From: an uncultured Lachnospiraceae bacterium
GTDB taxonomy: Bacteria; Bacillota; Clostridia; Lachnospirales; Lachnospiraceae
Direction of reading: 5' to 3'
NCBI GenBank assembly: GCA_948665105.1
Contig: CAPNGW010000200.1
Span: 1 to 5,036, forward strand
Length of the DNA stretch: 5,036 nt
The notes under the pieces are model-generated. The model made no database searches and had not been told where the DNA came from. It worked only from the letters and a program-made list of their open reading frames with translations. How positions within the stretch are numbered: position 1 is the first letter of the stretch; each line of letters starts with the position of its first letter. This document shows, piece after piece, positions 1-5,036 of this stretch. The position numbers and the translations under genes were made by a program.

Positions 1-160
1 CCTTCTGCATGGTGTTGGGGTTGACAGAGGCCGCCTGGGCCAGCTCCCGCACCGATGGCAGCTTATCGCCGGGGTGGTAGATTCCCGAAACGATATCCGT
101 CTGAATCTTCTCGATAATCTGTAAAAAGATGGGACGGTCAGAATCCAGATTCCATGGCAT
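1..160 (-). CDS. GntR-family (YtrA-like) transcriptional repressor, N-terminal part
   Basis: The visible 53 residues are the winged helix-turn-helix of a GntR regulator. They run from PIFLQIIEKIQTDIVSG (about residues 10-26) through the GDKLPSVRELA recognition region (31-41) to VNPNTMQK (46-53). VRELA followed by VNPNT is typical of the short YtrA subfamily, whose members are usually 110-130 aa and commonly sit upstream of ABC-transporter genes that they repress. The ATG at 158-160 is supported by an AAAGGGGG Shine-Dalgarno about 6 nt upstream on the minus strand. The gene runs off the left edge, so its C-terminal dimerisation segment and any transporter partners are outside the window. A promoter and a perfect inverted repeat lie just upstream, suggesting autorepression. 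The family is confident; the effector and regulon are unknown. Confidence 0.9.
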   Translation of the reverse strand, partial: MPWNLDSDRPIFLQIIEKIQTDIVSGIYHPGDKLPSVRELAQAASVNPNTMQK

Positions 161-217
161 AAAATACCCCCTTTCTTTGTAGTGGTTCTGCGTTGGTACA
201 GTGGAGCAAGAAATCTC

Positions 218-247
218 TTGTATTACTGTACTATATTAATAATACAA
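218..247. promoter_or_regulatory. Candidate GntR operator (inverted repeat)
   Basis: The arms TTGTATTA (218-225) and TAATACAA (240-247) are perfect reverse complements separated by 14 bp. A second, less perfect dyad, TGTA...TACA (227-246), is nested inside. The repeat overlaps the -10 element and probable start site of the adjacent repressor gene, the usual place for an autoregulatory operator. A smaller dyad, CAAGA/TCTTG (207-220), adjoins it inside the transcript. That this regulator binds here is inferred from position and symmetry. Confidence 0.5.
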
Positions 248-272
248 TAAAACATAATTTGAGAAATGTCAA
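244..272 (-). promoter_or_regulatory. Sigma-A promoter for the GntR gene
   Basis: On the minus strand a perfect -35 TTGACA (267-272) is followed after 17 bp by TATTGT (244-249), a 4 of 6 match to the -10 consensus. Transcription would start near 237, giving a leader of roughly 77 nt before the ATG at 160. The -10 lies within the right arm of the inverted repeat at 218-247. Confidence 0.55.
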
Positions 273-475
273 GGGGGTTTGAAGAAAAAATTTTGATGGG
301 TGCATTGCAGACGACGCCAGGGAAGGCGTTCAGAGTCTATTTCCTGTAAAATAATATAGTATTGAGAATAAAAACAGAATTAAAAAACAAGCAAATATAA
401 TATCAGAATATTAATAGAAATATTTTAATTATTTCTTATATAGTTAAAAATAAACAATAATTAAAGAGTATAATG
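273..475. other. AT-rich intergenic region with no gene seen
   Basis: No reading frame with a ribosome binding site is apparent. The first part (about 273-350) still has mixed composition and includes a short GC-rich dyad, ACGCC/GGCGT, around 312-329 with no T-run. From about 350 the sequence becomes extremely AT-rich with many A and T tracts, leading into the strong promoter at 476. Such DNA is likely to be flexible or curved and may act as an UP-like element, but I see no defined site. Confidence 0.5.
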
Positions 476-504
476 TTGACATATAAATATTATTTAGATA
501 TAAT
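476..504 (+). promoter_or_regulatory. Perfect-consensus sigma-A promoter for the metalloprotease operon
   Basis: TTGACA (476-481) and TATAAT (499-504) both match the consensus exactly, with the optimal 17-bp spacer and A/T-rich DNA upstream. Transcription should start near 511 and run into the metalloprotease gene at 704. With such a strong core, any control would have to come from a repressor, the long leader, or a post-transcriptional step. Confidence 0.85.
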
Positions 505-510
505 GGAAAT

Positions 511-703
511 ATAGAACAAATTAGAATGAAAAATGAAAAGAAGAGGAGGGAGGAGATTCCATTGGAAGTCGGAGGAAGATAAACTGAGGAAACAAAAATA
601 TGTCATAACCTTGCAAGCAGTAATATTGTAAATGTAATAATGGTATAAGTTGTGAAAAGAACTTAAAGAAAAAACAGTATTGCAATCTACAGGAGGGTAA
701 GAA
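511..703 (+). promoter_or_regulatory. Long 5' leader of the metalloprotease mRNA
   Basis: About 193 nt lie between the predicted start site and the GTG at 704. The leader has a very purine-rich block with a Shine-Dalgarno-like core GGAGGGAGGAG (545-555) well before the real one (AGGAGGG, 691-697). Three tiny frames overlap this block: ATG 526 to TAA 582 (18 aa), ATG 533 to TAA 631 (32 aa, basic, starting MKRRGGRRF), and TTG 562 to TAA 582 (6 aa). Only the TTG frame has the early Shine-Dalgarno at a normal distance. There is a short AAGTT/AACTT dyad near 647-665. I see no known riboswitch or T-box signature. A regulatory role is possible but unproven. Confidence 0.35.
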
Positions 704-1231
704 GTGAGCGTAAAAAGAGGTGAAAAAATTATTATTATTTTTTTGGTTTTTTTATTAAGCATATCTTCTCGGACATTATCAGTTGAGGCATATAATTTAA
801 ATGGGTATGCATATCCTGGTGCGGCAAAGGGAAATATCACGGTTTATTATGATCCGAATTTGGAGAATATGTTTGTTAACATTGATTCTTTTACAAAGAA
901 GTGGGCAGGCTTAGAGGGGATTAGTTTTAAAAGAGAATATGCATTTTATAACCCAGCCCTTAGCCAGACATATATGGATCGGGATACAGGTAATTATGCA
1001 ATTTGTTATTATACGTCATCCACTTATAAAGAGATTGTTTACCATCAATCGTGGAAAAAAAGCGATTATTTTGTCAAAGCGGAAACAATCGTGCATGAAG
1101 TGGGCCATGCTTTGGGGCTTTCTCATACGCAGCCTGCCAATGATTCTATTGCAGTTATGAGGCAGTATGGATTTAACGGAAAGGCTTATCCTCTGTCAGA
1201 TGATAAAGCCGGAATATCTGCAATTTATTAA
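704..1231 (+). CDS. Secreted matrixin-type (M10-like) zinc metalloprotease
   Basis: This 175-aa protein should be exported and cleave proteins or peptides outside the cell. It has an N-terminal signal peptide: basic residues MSVKRGEK, a hydrophobic core at about 9-20, and a likely signal peptidase I site after VEA (residue 29). The zinc motif HEVGHALGLSH spans 131-141, with H131, H135 and H141 as ligands and E132 as the catalytic base. A Met-turn candidate follows at M152 (SIAVM), and the C-terminal DDKAGISAIY (166-175) is the helix end seen in matrixins. The mature part is about 146 aa, close to a minimal catalytic domain. No propeptide and no cysteine-switch motif are visible; the only cysteine is C101. 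The GTG start is chosen because AGGAGGG (691-697) lies 6 nt upstream. It is the first gene of a two-gene unit under a consensus promoter. The substrate is unknown. Confidence 0.9.
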   Translation: MSVKRGEKIIIIFLVFLLSISSRTLSVEAYNLNGYAYPGAAKGNITVYYDPNLENMFVNIDSFTKKWAGLEGISFKREYAFYNPALSQTYMDRDTGNYAICYYTSSTYKEIVYHQSWKKSDYFVKAETIVHEVGHALGLSHTQPANDSIAVMRQYGFNGKAYPLSDDKAGISAIY

Positions 1232-1249
1232 AGGGGGGAGGCTACGAAT

Positions 1250-1870
1250 ATGAAAAAAGGGATGATTATAGCAGGCAGCAGTATATTAGTGGTTGGGATT
1301 CTTGTCATATGTGCAATTTTTTTTACGAAGGATAATTCAGACAACCTCGCTGAAAGGGATACGCATATAACGGTTGAGGCGAAGGTTGATGAATATCAGT
1401 TTTTAGAAGAGATTGAAGAAAAATCAGATATTATAGTGAAGGTGGAAAAGAAAAGCGAAGAGCCGCCTATGGTTGGAAGGGGTAATAGAGGGAATGTGAA
1501 TTTTTCCGGTACCATAGGAAATGTTGAGGTAAAGGAGATATTTAAAAACGAAAGTGGACGAAGCATAGAGATTGGGAGCATACTGCCGGTGTTTGAAAAC
1601 GAAGCATACGACGCGTCTGGAAAGGTGACCTATCATGTGGCAAACTATAAAAAGATGGCCTCGGGGAAGGAGTATATGCTTTTCTTATACTATTCGGAAA
1701 GCGACGAATGGTATGTGCCCTTAAGTGCAATCTGGGGAAAGTACCCTCTGGATTCGTCAGAGTCTGTTTTGTTCAGCGATAGTAAGTCAAAATTATTCAT
1801 AGCAACTCCAGAGAAAGTAGTGGATGAGCTGGAACAAATTGGTATGGAAATAAGAAAGAAATATGATTAA
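1250..1870 (+). CDS. Membrane-anchored extracytoplasmic protein, possible TIMP-like OB-fold partner of the metalloprotease
   Basis: This 206-aa protein has a short basic N-terminus, one hydrophobic segment (about 5-25) and a long hydrophilic remainder, so it should be tethered with its C-terminal domain outside the membrane. C21 lies in the hydrophobic segment, but the preceding LVI lacks the small -1 residue of a lipobox, so it is not called a lipoprotein. The outer part reads as a compact beta-rich domain: SDIIVKVEKK (59-68), VEVKEIFKNESG (92-103), SIEIG (105-109), KEYMLFLYY (140-148) and WYVPLS (154-159). A C-terminal helix covers about 187-205. That order resembles the TIMP/netrin-like OB fold, but the cysteines and N-terminal Cys used by animal TIMPs are absent. 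The ATG has a GGGGGGAGG Shine-Dalgarno (1233-1241) 8 nt upstream and starts 18 nt after the protease stop, indicating co-transcription. Protease inhibition or self-protection is inferred from context; the function is formally unknown. Confidence 0.85.
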   Translation: MKKGMIIAGSSILVVGILVICAIFFTKDNSDNLAERDTHITVEAKVDEYQFLEEIEEKSDIIVKVEKKSEEPPMVGRGNRGNVNFSGTIGNVEVKEIFKNESGRSIEIGSILPVFENEAYDASGKVTYHVANYKKMASGKEYMLFLYYSESDEWYVPLSAIWGKYPLDSSESVLFSDSKSKLFIATPEKVVDELEQIGMEIRKKYD

Positions 1871-1895
1871 TTGTCTACTAATATCAATATTTTTT

Positions 1896-1924
1896 AGAGT
1901 GGGTGCAATAGGCATCCACTCTTT
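1896..1924 (+). terminator. Rho-independent terminator after the protease operon
   Basis: The arms 1896-1906 and 1912-1922 (AGAGTGGGTGC / GCATCCACTCT) form an 11-bp stem with one G-T pair and a 5-nt loop. The stem is followed by TTGAAATT, which gives a short, interrupted T-tract. It begins 26 nt after the stop codon at 1870. The stem is good and the T-tract modest, so some read-through toward the lipoprotein gene is possible. Confidence 0.7.
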
Positions 1925-1934
1925 GAAATTCAAG

Positions 1935-1969
1935 ACAATAGATCACTTGTTAACCGTAGTTTCTATTGT
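1935..1969. repeat. 8-bp inverted repeat upstream of the fold-back element
   Basis: ACAATAGA (1935-1942) and TCTATTGT (1962-1969) are perfect reverse complements around a 19-bp spacer that contains GTTAAC. It lies between the operon terminator and the large fold-back element. It could be an operator for the downstream lipoprotein gene or chance symmetry in AT-rich DNA. Confidence 0.35.
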
Positions 1970-1974
1970 TGAAA

Positions 1975-2059
1975 GATTCGGATGTCAAAAGGGTTTTCAA
2001 AAATGGGATTGGCAAATTGCCAACAGCAATCTGTAAAAACCCCTTTTGACACCCGAATC
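1975..2059. repeat. 85-bp fold-back element (long imperfect palindrome, MITE/REP-like)
   Basis: The left arm (1975-1997) and right arm (2036-2059) pair over 22 bp with one A/C mismatch and one bulged C. The outer ends are GATTCGG and CCGAATC; the inner parts include TGTCAAAAGGG and CCCTTTTGACA. The 38-nt loop holds a second dyad, TTGGCAA-A-TTGCCAA (2009-2023), and an alternative GATTG/CAATC pairing (2007-2011 with 2027-2031). The right arm ends 20 nt before the lipoprotein ATG, so any mRNA crossing it would carry a large hairpin just upstream of the ribosome binding site. It has no coding capacity. Whether it is a dispersed repeat or a local control structure cannot be told from one copy. Confidence 0.75.
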
Positions 2060-2078
2060 GTTGAAGGGAAGAAAGTAT

Positions 2079-3329
2079 ATGAATAGAAGTCTAAGAAAAA
2101 TATTTTTTAGTTTGGAATGGTTATTTATTTTTATTTTGACGGCCTGCTCAGATTCAAAAGTGGATATTTCTTATGACGCGAATCAGAACACTCAGCAAAA
2201 CAAAATGAATGAGGTAATTTCTGTATGCGATAAATATGGTGATGTCGTTGTTGAGATTGAGCATTTTGGGGCTATAGTGCAAACAGATAATGGCTTTATT
2301 TATTCCAAGCTCTCACTTAATTCAGCAGAGGAGGCTTGGGAAATGGAGTATTATCAATATGATTTTTCCACAAATAAAAGTATTCTATTGGGTGTCATAA
2401 GTGAATGGGTTTATGAGGCTTCTTATGATACTATTTGCAATGGGAGCCATGTCTATATGCTTGTTACTGTCGGTGATTCATATGATTTCGACAAAACAGA
2501 GAATTATTTGTATGATATAGATTTGCAGAAAAATACAATGGAGGCCATTATATTGAAAAATAGCAACTCTCCTTATAATTCTATGACGCTTGCAGGCGAT
2601 AAAATTTTTGTTGTCACTCCTGGAAGAGAGAAATGCTATGTAAATGAATATGATACTAAAAGCAAATCTTTAGTTGAAATTAAGGAATATTCTTTTGATT
2701 CAAAAACAAATACAGGGGAAACAATCAGGCATATTTCATCAGATGAATATTATATTTACCTTTTACGGTTAAATATGAATACAGAAACAAATGTGCAGAT
2801 GTATATTGACTGTTACGACTGGAGTATGGAGTTAGTATCCTCTATGGATGTTACAGCAGTAATAGCTGAAAATACCTTAGAAACAGAAGATGAGAACAAT
2901 GAATTGCGCCAACTGGTTTCACACTTTGATGTAAATAATGGCTACGTATATTATGAAAATTTTAGTATAACAAGAGCTTTGTTTGAACTATCGCCTGTTA
3001 ATACTGGCAACATAAGTAATCCAAAAAATATTGGGCAGGTAGTAAGTGTAAGCCCAGAATTTTTCAGAGCCGCAAATGCCATGAACAACAATGCATTGGT
3101 TACCTGTTATGAAGCTTATAAAAATAACATATTTATTTTGAATACAGATACCGGACAAATAAATCAATACTCCTTTTTTGCCAATGATAAAGATTACTAT
3201 ATTACATATATGACACAAAATTCAAAGGAAGATATTTTGATTTTTGTTAATTATAAAGACCCTGAAACTTCGGAAACACTTCCATCAAGGATGTATTTTA
3301 TGAACATATCTGATTTTGAAAAAGGATAA
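2079..3329 (+). CDS. Surface lipoprotein with beta-propeller-like repeats, function unknown
   Basis: The N-terminus (MNRSLRKIFF, then a hydrophobic stretch) ends in the lipobox LTAC (20-23), so the mature protein should be lipidated at C23 and sit on the outer face of the membrane. The rest, to residue 416, is rich in short beta segments with recurring blade-like units of the form Y-x-Y/D-x-D-x-x-x-x-x-hydrophobic. They lie at about 91-105, 143-157, 187-201, 241-256 and 351-365. This suggests a propeller-like fold, but I do not recognise a named family and see no catalytic motif. The ATG at 2079 is preferred because GAAGGGAAG (2063-2071) precedes it and it leads directly into the signal peptide. 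An in-frame TTG at 2046 is rejected because it lies in the arm of the fold-back element and would add 11 residues before the basic N-terminus. No clear promoter is seen. Composition is AT-rich like the two preceding genes. Confidence 0.85.
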   Translation: MNRSLRKIFFSLEWLFIFILTACSDSKVDISYDANQNTQQNKMNEVISVCDKYGDVVVEIEHFGAIVQTDNGFIYSKLSLNSAEEAWEMEYYQYDFSTNKSILLGVISEWVYEASYDTICNGSHVYMLVTVGDSYDFDKTENYLYDIDLQKNTMEAIILKNSNSPYNSMTLAGDKIFVVTPGREKCYVNEYDTKSKSLVEIKEYSFDSKTNTGETIRHISSDEYYIYLLRLNMNTETNVQMYIDCYDWSMELVSSMDVTAVIAENTLETEDENNELRQLVSHFDVNNGYVYYENFSITRALFELSPVNTGNISNPKNIGQVVSVSPEFFRAANAMNNNALVTCYEAYKNNIFILNTDTGQINQYSFFANDKDYYITYMTQNSKEDILIFVNYKDPETSETLPSRMYFMNISDFEKG

Positions 3330-3625
3330 CGGGAATAGAGTTAGATATGGGGTTGATAGATGACCATTTGCTGGGGGAGATTGGAAGTAAATATGGCGAG
3401 GGAAGCTATGGTAGCCGCGTGGTGTGACAGGAGCAGACGGTGGGAAAATATCCACTGAATACCTCAAAGAAGACGGCAATAATTGCAAAGGCTCATGTAA
3501 TTTATCGTGTGCCACATATGCTCCCGTCCGCCTTTCATGAACTGTCAGGCGATTACCATATCCCCAGCCTGTGTTTTTAGGTATTTACAGAATCCAAATG
3601 CTTTTTTCATATCAGACAGTTTCAA
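3330..3625. other. Intergenic region between convergent genes, no supported gene
   Basis: Composition shifts here from AT-rich to the GC-richer flank. A plus-strand frame from ATG 3347 reads 26 codons to TGA 3425, then stays open in the same frame to TAG 3578. Another frame gives about 42 codons (3415-3537) with three closely spaced cysteines. Neither has a convincing ribosome binding site or a recognisable motif. The region could hold remnants of a decayed gene, but nothing here supports naming one. No intrinsic terminator for the minus-strand CobD-like gene is obvious. Confidence 0.4.
3546..3578 (+). terminator. Weak candidate terminator
   Basis: CAGGC (3546-3550) pairs with GCCTG (3567-3571) around a 16-nt loop in which GAT/ATC may pair further. 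Two bases later comes a run of five T (3574-3578). The stem is short and the site is over 200 nt after the lipoprotein stop, so it is only a possible end for that transcript. Confidence 0.25.
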
Positions 3626-4717
3626 TTACCCTTCCAAAAGACAATCAAGCAGCCGCCCATTCATCTCCGGGGACATGACGCAGAACCGGAAGAATTTGTT
3701 GTCCAGGAAGGGGAAGGTGGAGCAGTCCCGAATCATCAGTCCCCGGCGGATGGCCTTGTCAAACAGGTGGCCGGAGGTAAGGGCTTCATCCAGAATCCGA
3801 ACCAGCATAAAGTTGGCGGTGGGGGGATACACCTTGTAGCGTTCATCTGCATTTAAAGCCTCATACATGCGGCTTCGCTCTGCAGATATAAGGGAGCGGG
3901 TCTTGTGAATGTACTCCGTGTCGGTGAACATGATTTCACCGGCCACCACTGCCAGAGAATTGATGGTCCAGGGATTTTTCCGGGTGTTTATGGATTTGAT
4001 TAAGTCCCGGTTGCCGGTGATGGCATAGCCCAGGCGCAGTCCGGGAGATGCGAAGAATTTGGAGGTTCCCCGAAGAATCATAATGTTGTTGTAATATCCG
4101 GTTAATGGAACGGCGGAGATTTCCTCCCAGTGGGGGGCAAATTCCACATAGGTCTCATCCACCATAACAAAGATGTCGTGCTGCTTGCACACGTCCAGAA
4201 TCCGGCGCATCTGAGGCTGATTCAGGGCGGTGGAGGTGGGATTGTTGGGATTGCAAATCACCAGCAAATCAATACTCTCATTTAACTGAGCTGTAAAATG
4301 GCTTACATCCAGGGTAAAATCCTGTTCCTCCTTTAGGGGGTAGTAGAGGCAGGTTCCCCCGCCCAGGGAAATCTCCCGCTCATACTCTGAGTAGGTGGGA
4401 CCGATAATCAGCGCTTTTTTGGGGTGCATCAGCTGAATGAGAATGGAAATCAGCTCCGTGGAGCCGTTACCCACCAGAACATTATCCCCATCACAGCCTG
4501 CATACCCGGCAATACACCGTCTGAGAGAGGTGTACTCCCGGTCCGGGTAGGTGGTGATGGCGTCAATGTGGGACGCAAGGCTCTCCCGAAGCAGGGGAGA
4601 GACACCCAGGGGGTTCACATTGGCGGAAAAGCTGGTAATATTCTCTTTCTTAATGCCGTAGACAGCTTCTATTTTCTCCAAATCACTTCCGTGGAAATGG
4701 TCCTTGTGCTTAAGCAT
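3626..4717 (-). CDS. PLP-dependent aminotransferase-fold enzyme, CobD-like (threonine-phosphate decarboxylase / HisC group)
   Basis: This 363-aa protein is full length for fold-type I PLP enzymes of the HisC/CobD group and should be cytoplasmic. Visible landmarks are HGSD (9-12) and FSANVNPLG (30-38), the N-terminal signature shared with CobD. Further along are GNGSTELI (83-90), CNPNNPTS (155-162), VDETYVEF (186-193), TSKFFASPGLRLGY (218-231) and RFCV (344-347). K220 is the expected Schiff-base lysine, D187 and Y190 contact the cofactor, and R228 and R344 are likely substrate or phosphate ligands. CobD makes the aminopropanol-phosphate used in the cobalamin lower-ligand arm; HisC transaminates histidinol phosphate. 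The HG...FSANxNPLG start favours CobD, but no other cobalamin or histidine gene is in view, so the substrate stays open. GGAGG (4723-4727) lies 5 nt before the ATG. GC content is clearly higher than in the genes to its left. Confidence 0.88.
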   Translation of the reverse strand: MLKHKDHFHGSDLEKIEAVYGIKKENITSFSANVNPLGVSPLLRESLASHIDAITTYPDREYTSLRRCIAGYAGCDGDNVLVGNGSTELISILIQLMHPKKALIIGPTYSEYEREISLGGGTCLYYPLKEEQDFTLDVSHFTAQLNESIDLLVICNPNNPTSTALNQPQMRRILDVCKQHDIFVMVDETYVEFAPHWEEISAVPLTGYYNNIMILRGTSKFFASPGLRLGYAITGNRDLIKSINTRKNPWTINSLAVVAGEIMFTDTEYIHKTRSLISAERSRMYEALNADERYKVYPPTANFMLVRILDEALTSGHLFDKAIRRGLMIRDCSTFPFLDNKFFRFCVMSPEMNGRLLDCLLEG

Positions 4718-4762
4718 ACGTACCTCCGTTCACGTTCATTTCAGGCATCCGGGGATTAACCA

Positions 4763-4792
4763 TTTACAAATGCCCTGCAAATCGTTTATAAT
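4763..4792 (+). promoter_or_regulatory. Sigma-A promoter for the DUF5717-like gene
   Basis: TTTACA (4763-4768, 5 of 6) and TATAAT (4787-4792, 6 of 6) are separated by 18 bp. Transcription would start near 4799, about 57 nt before the TTG start. The short dyad CATTTACAAATG (4761-4772) overlaps the -35. The promoter sits in the intergenic space shared with the divergent CobD-like gene, for which I find no equally clear promoter. Confidence 0.6.
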
Positions 4793-4855
4793 CAATGTAA
4801 CATCTTTATATTAAACGTTTCGGCAGAAAAACGCAACAGCAAAGCAGGTGAGAAT

Positions 4856-5036
4856 TTGCATCGATTAATTCAGGACCTGGCATACGCCAGATTTCAATAC
4901 GAACAGCCACAGGTGGAGATAACGCCGGGGGAGCTGGAGGTTTCGGCCCTGGTGGGAGAGGTCACCCGGGGAGGCTTTTTGCTGGAGGCTGTAAATGGGG
5001 TACCCATGCGGGGGCTGGTTTGCTACTCTCACCCCA
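4856..5036 (+). CDS. DUF5717-like protein, N-terminal part
   Basis: Sixty residues are visible before the right edge. The pattern MHRLIQDLAYARFQYEQP, then EITPGELEVSALVGE (21-35), GGFLLEAVNGVPMRGLV (39-55) and CYSHP is what I recall from the start of DUF5717 proteins. Those are large Lachnospiraceae proteins of unknown function with an N-terminal beta-sandwich-like domain. There is no signal peptide in the visible part. TTG at 4856 is taken as the start because AGGTGAG (4846-4852) precedes it, the TATAAT promoter lies upstream, and no in-frame ATG or GTG start exists between them. The spacing from the Shine-Dalgarno is short. The family call is from memory of the pattern; the coding call is supported by continuous GC-rich coding sequence. 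Confidence 0.65.
   Translation, partial: MHRLIQDLAYARFQYEQPQVEITPGELEVSALVGEVTRGGFLLEAVNGVPMRGLVCYSHP

Noticed and set aside
312..329. ACGCC/GGCGT hairpin as a terminator or att core
   Set aside because: Only about 5 bp of stem, no T-run on either strand, and no matching repeat elsewhere in the window.
490..840. Minus-strand frame of 116 codons
   Set aside because: It runs through the AT-rich leader and antisense to the protease signal peptide. It has no ribosome binding site, and its composition (F, S, Y, I rich) is that of antisense AT-rich DNA.
1304..1318. Lipobox reading of LVIC (C21) in the 206-aa protein
   Set aside because: The residue before the cysteine is Ile rather than Gly, Ala or Ser, and hydrophobic residues continue after it. 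A transmembrane anchor fits better.
2046..2078. TTG at 2046 as the lipoprotein start
   Set aside because: It lies inside the right arm of the fold-back element with no Shine-Dalgarno. The ATG at 2079 has one and gives a normal lipoprotein signal peptide.
3415..3540. Short cysteine-containing frame (about 42 codons)
   Set aside because: It has no start codon with a ribosome binding site and too little length to support a small metal-binding protein or a peptide precursor.
3507..3839. Plus-strand frame of 110 codons
   Set aside because: Most of it is antisense to the well-supported CobD-like gene, with no ribosome binding site and no recognisable motif.
4424..4759. Plus-strand frame of 111 codons
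   Set aside because: It is antisense to the N-terminal half of the CobD-like gene and continues into the divergent promoter region; a shadow frame.
1..5036. CRISPR array, tRNA, rRNA, insertion sequence or phage genes
   Set aside because: I saw no spaced direct repeats, cloverleaf-like segments, rRNA motifs, transposase motifs or integrase motifs on either strand.

Overview
The window looks like a piece of a Clostridia chromosome, most likely Lachnospiraceae. The signs are strong purine-rich Shine-Dalgarno sites, a mix of ATG, GTG and TTG starts, a YtrA-type GntR regulator, and the start of a protein resembling the DUF5717 family, which I associate with Lachnospiraceae. The assignment is inference from recall; no search was possible.

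Layout. Positions 1-160 (minus) hold the N-terminal third or so of a GntR/YtrA-like repressor, with its own promoter and a perfect 8+8 inverted repeat over the -10 region. Positions 161-703 have no convincing gene but contain a perfect-consensus promoter (476-504, plus) and a leader of about 193 nt. This drives a two-gene unit: a secreted matrixin-type zinc metalloprotease (704-1231) and, 18 nt downstream, a membrane-anchored extracytoplasmic protein (1250-1870) whose layout recalls the TIMP/netrin-like OB fold. A rho-independent terminator follows (1896-1924). Next comes an intergenic stretch dominated by an 85-bp fold-back element (1975-2059), then a 416-aa lipoprotein with propeller-like repeats (2079-3329). 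About 300 bp with no supported gene separate it from a convergent minus-strand PLP enzyme of the CobD/HisC group (3626-4717). The last 181 bp begin a divergent plus-strand gene resembling DUF5717 (4856 to the edge).

Composition differs sharply between the middle and the edges. The central block from about 230 to 3330 is very AT-rich, while the GntR, CobD-like and DUF5717-like genes are clearly GC-richer. I read the centre as an accessory block of cell-surface and secreted proteins set among ordinary chromosomal genes. No integrase, transposase or attachment repeat is visible.

The most interesting idea is that the protease and its neighbour form a secreted-protease plus surface-tethered inhibitor (or self-protection) pair. 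It rests on operon structure, topology and a weak fold resemblance, and is a hypothesis.
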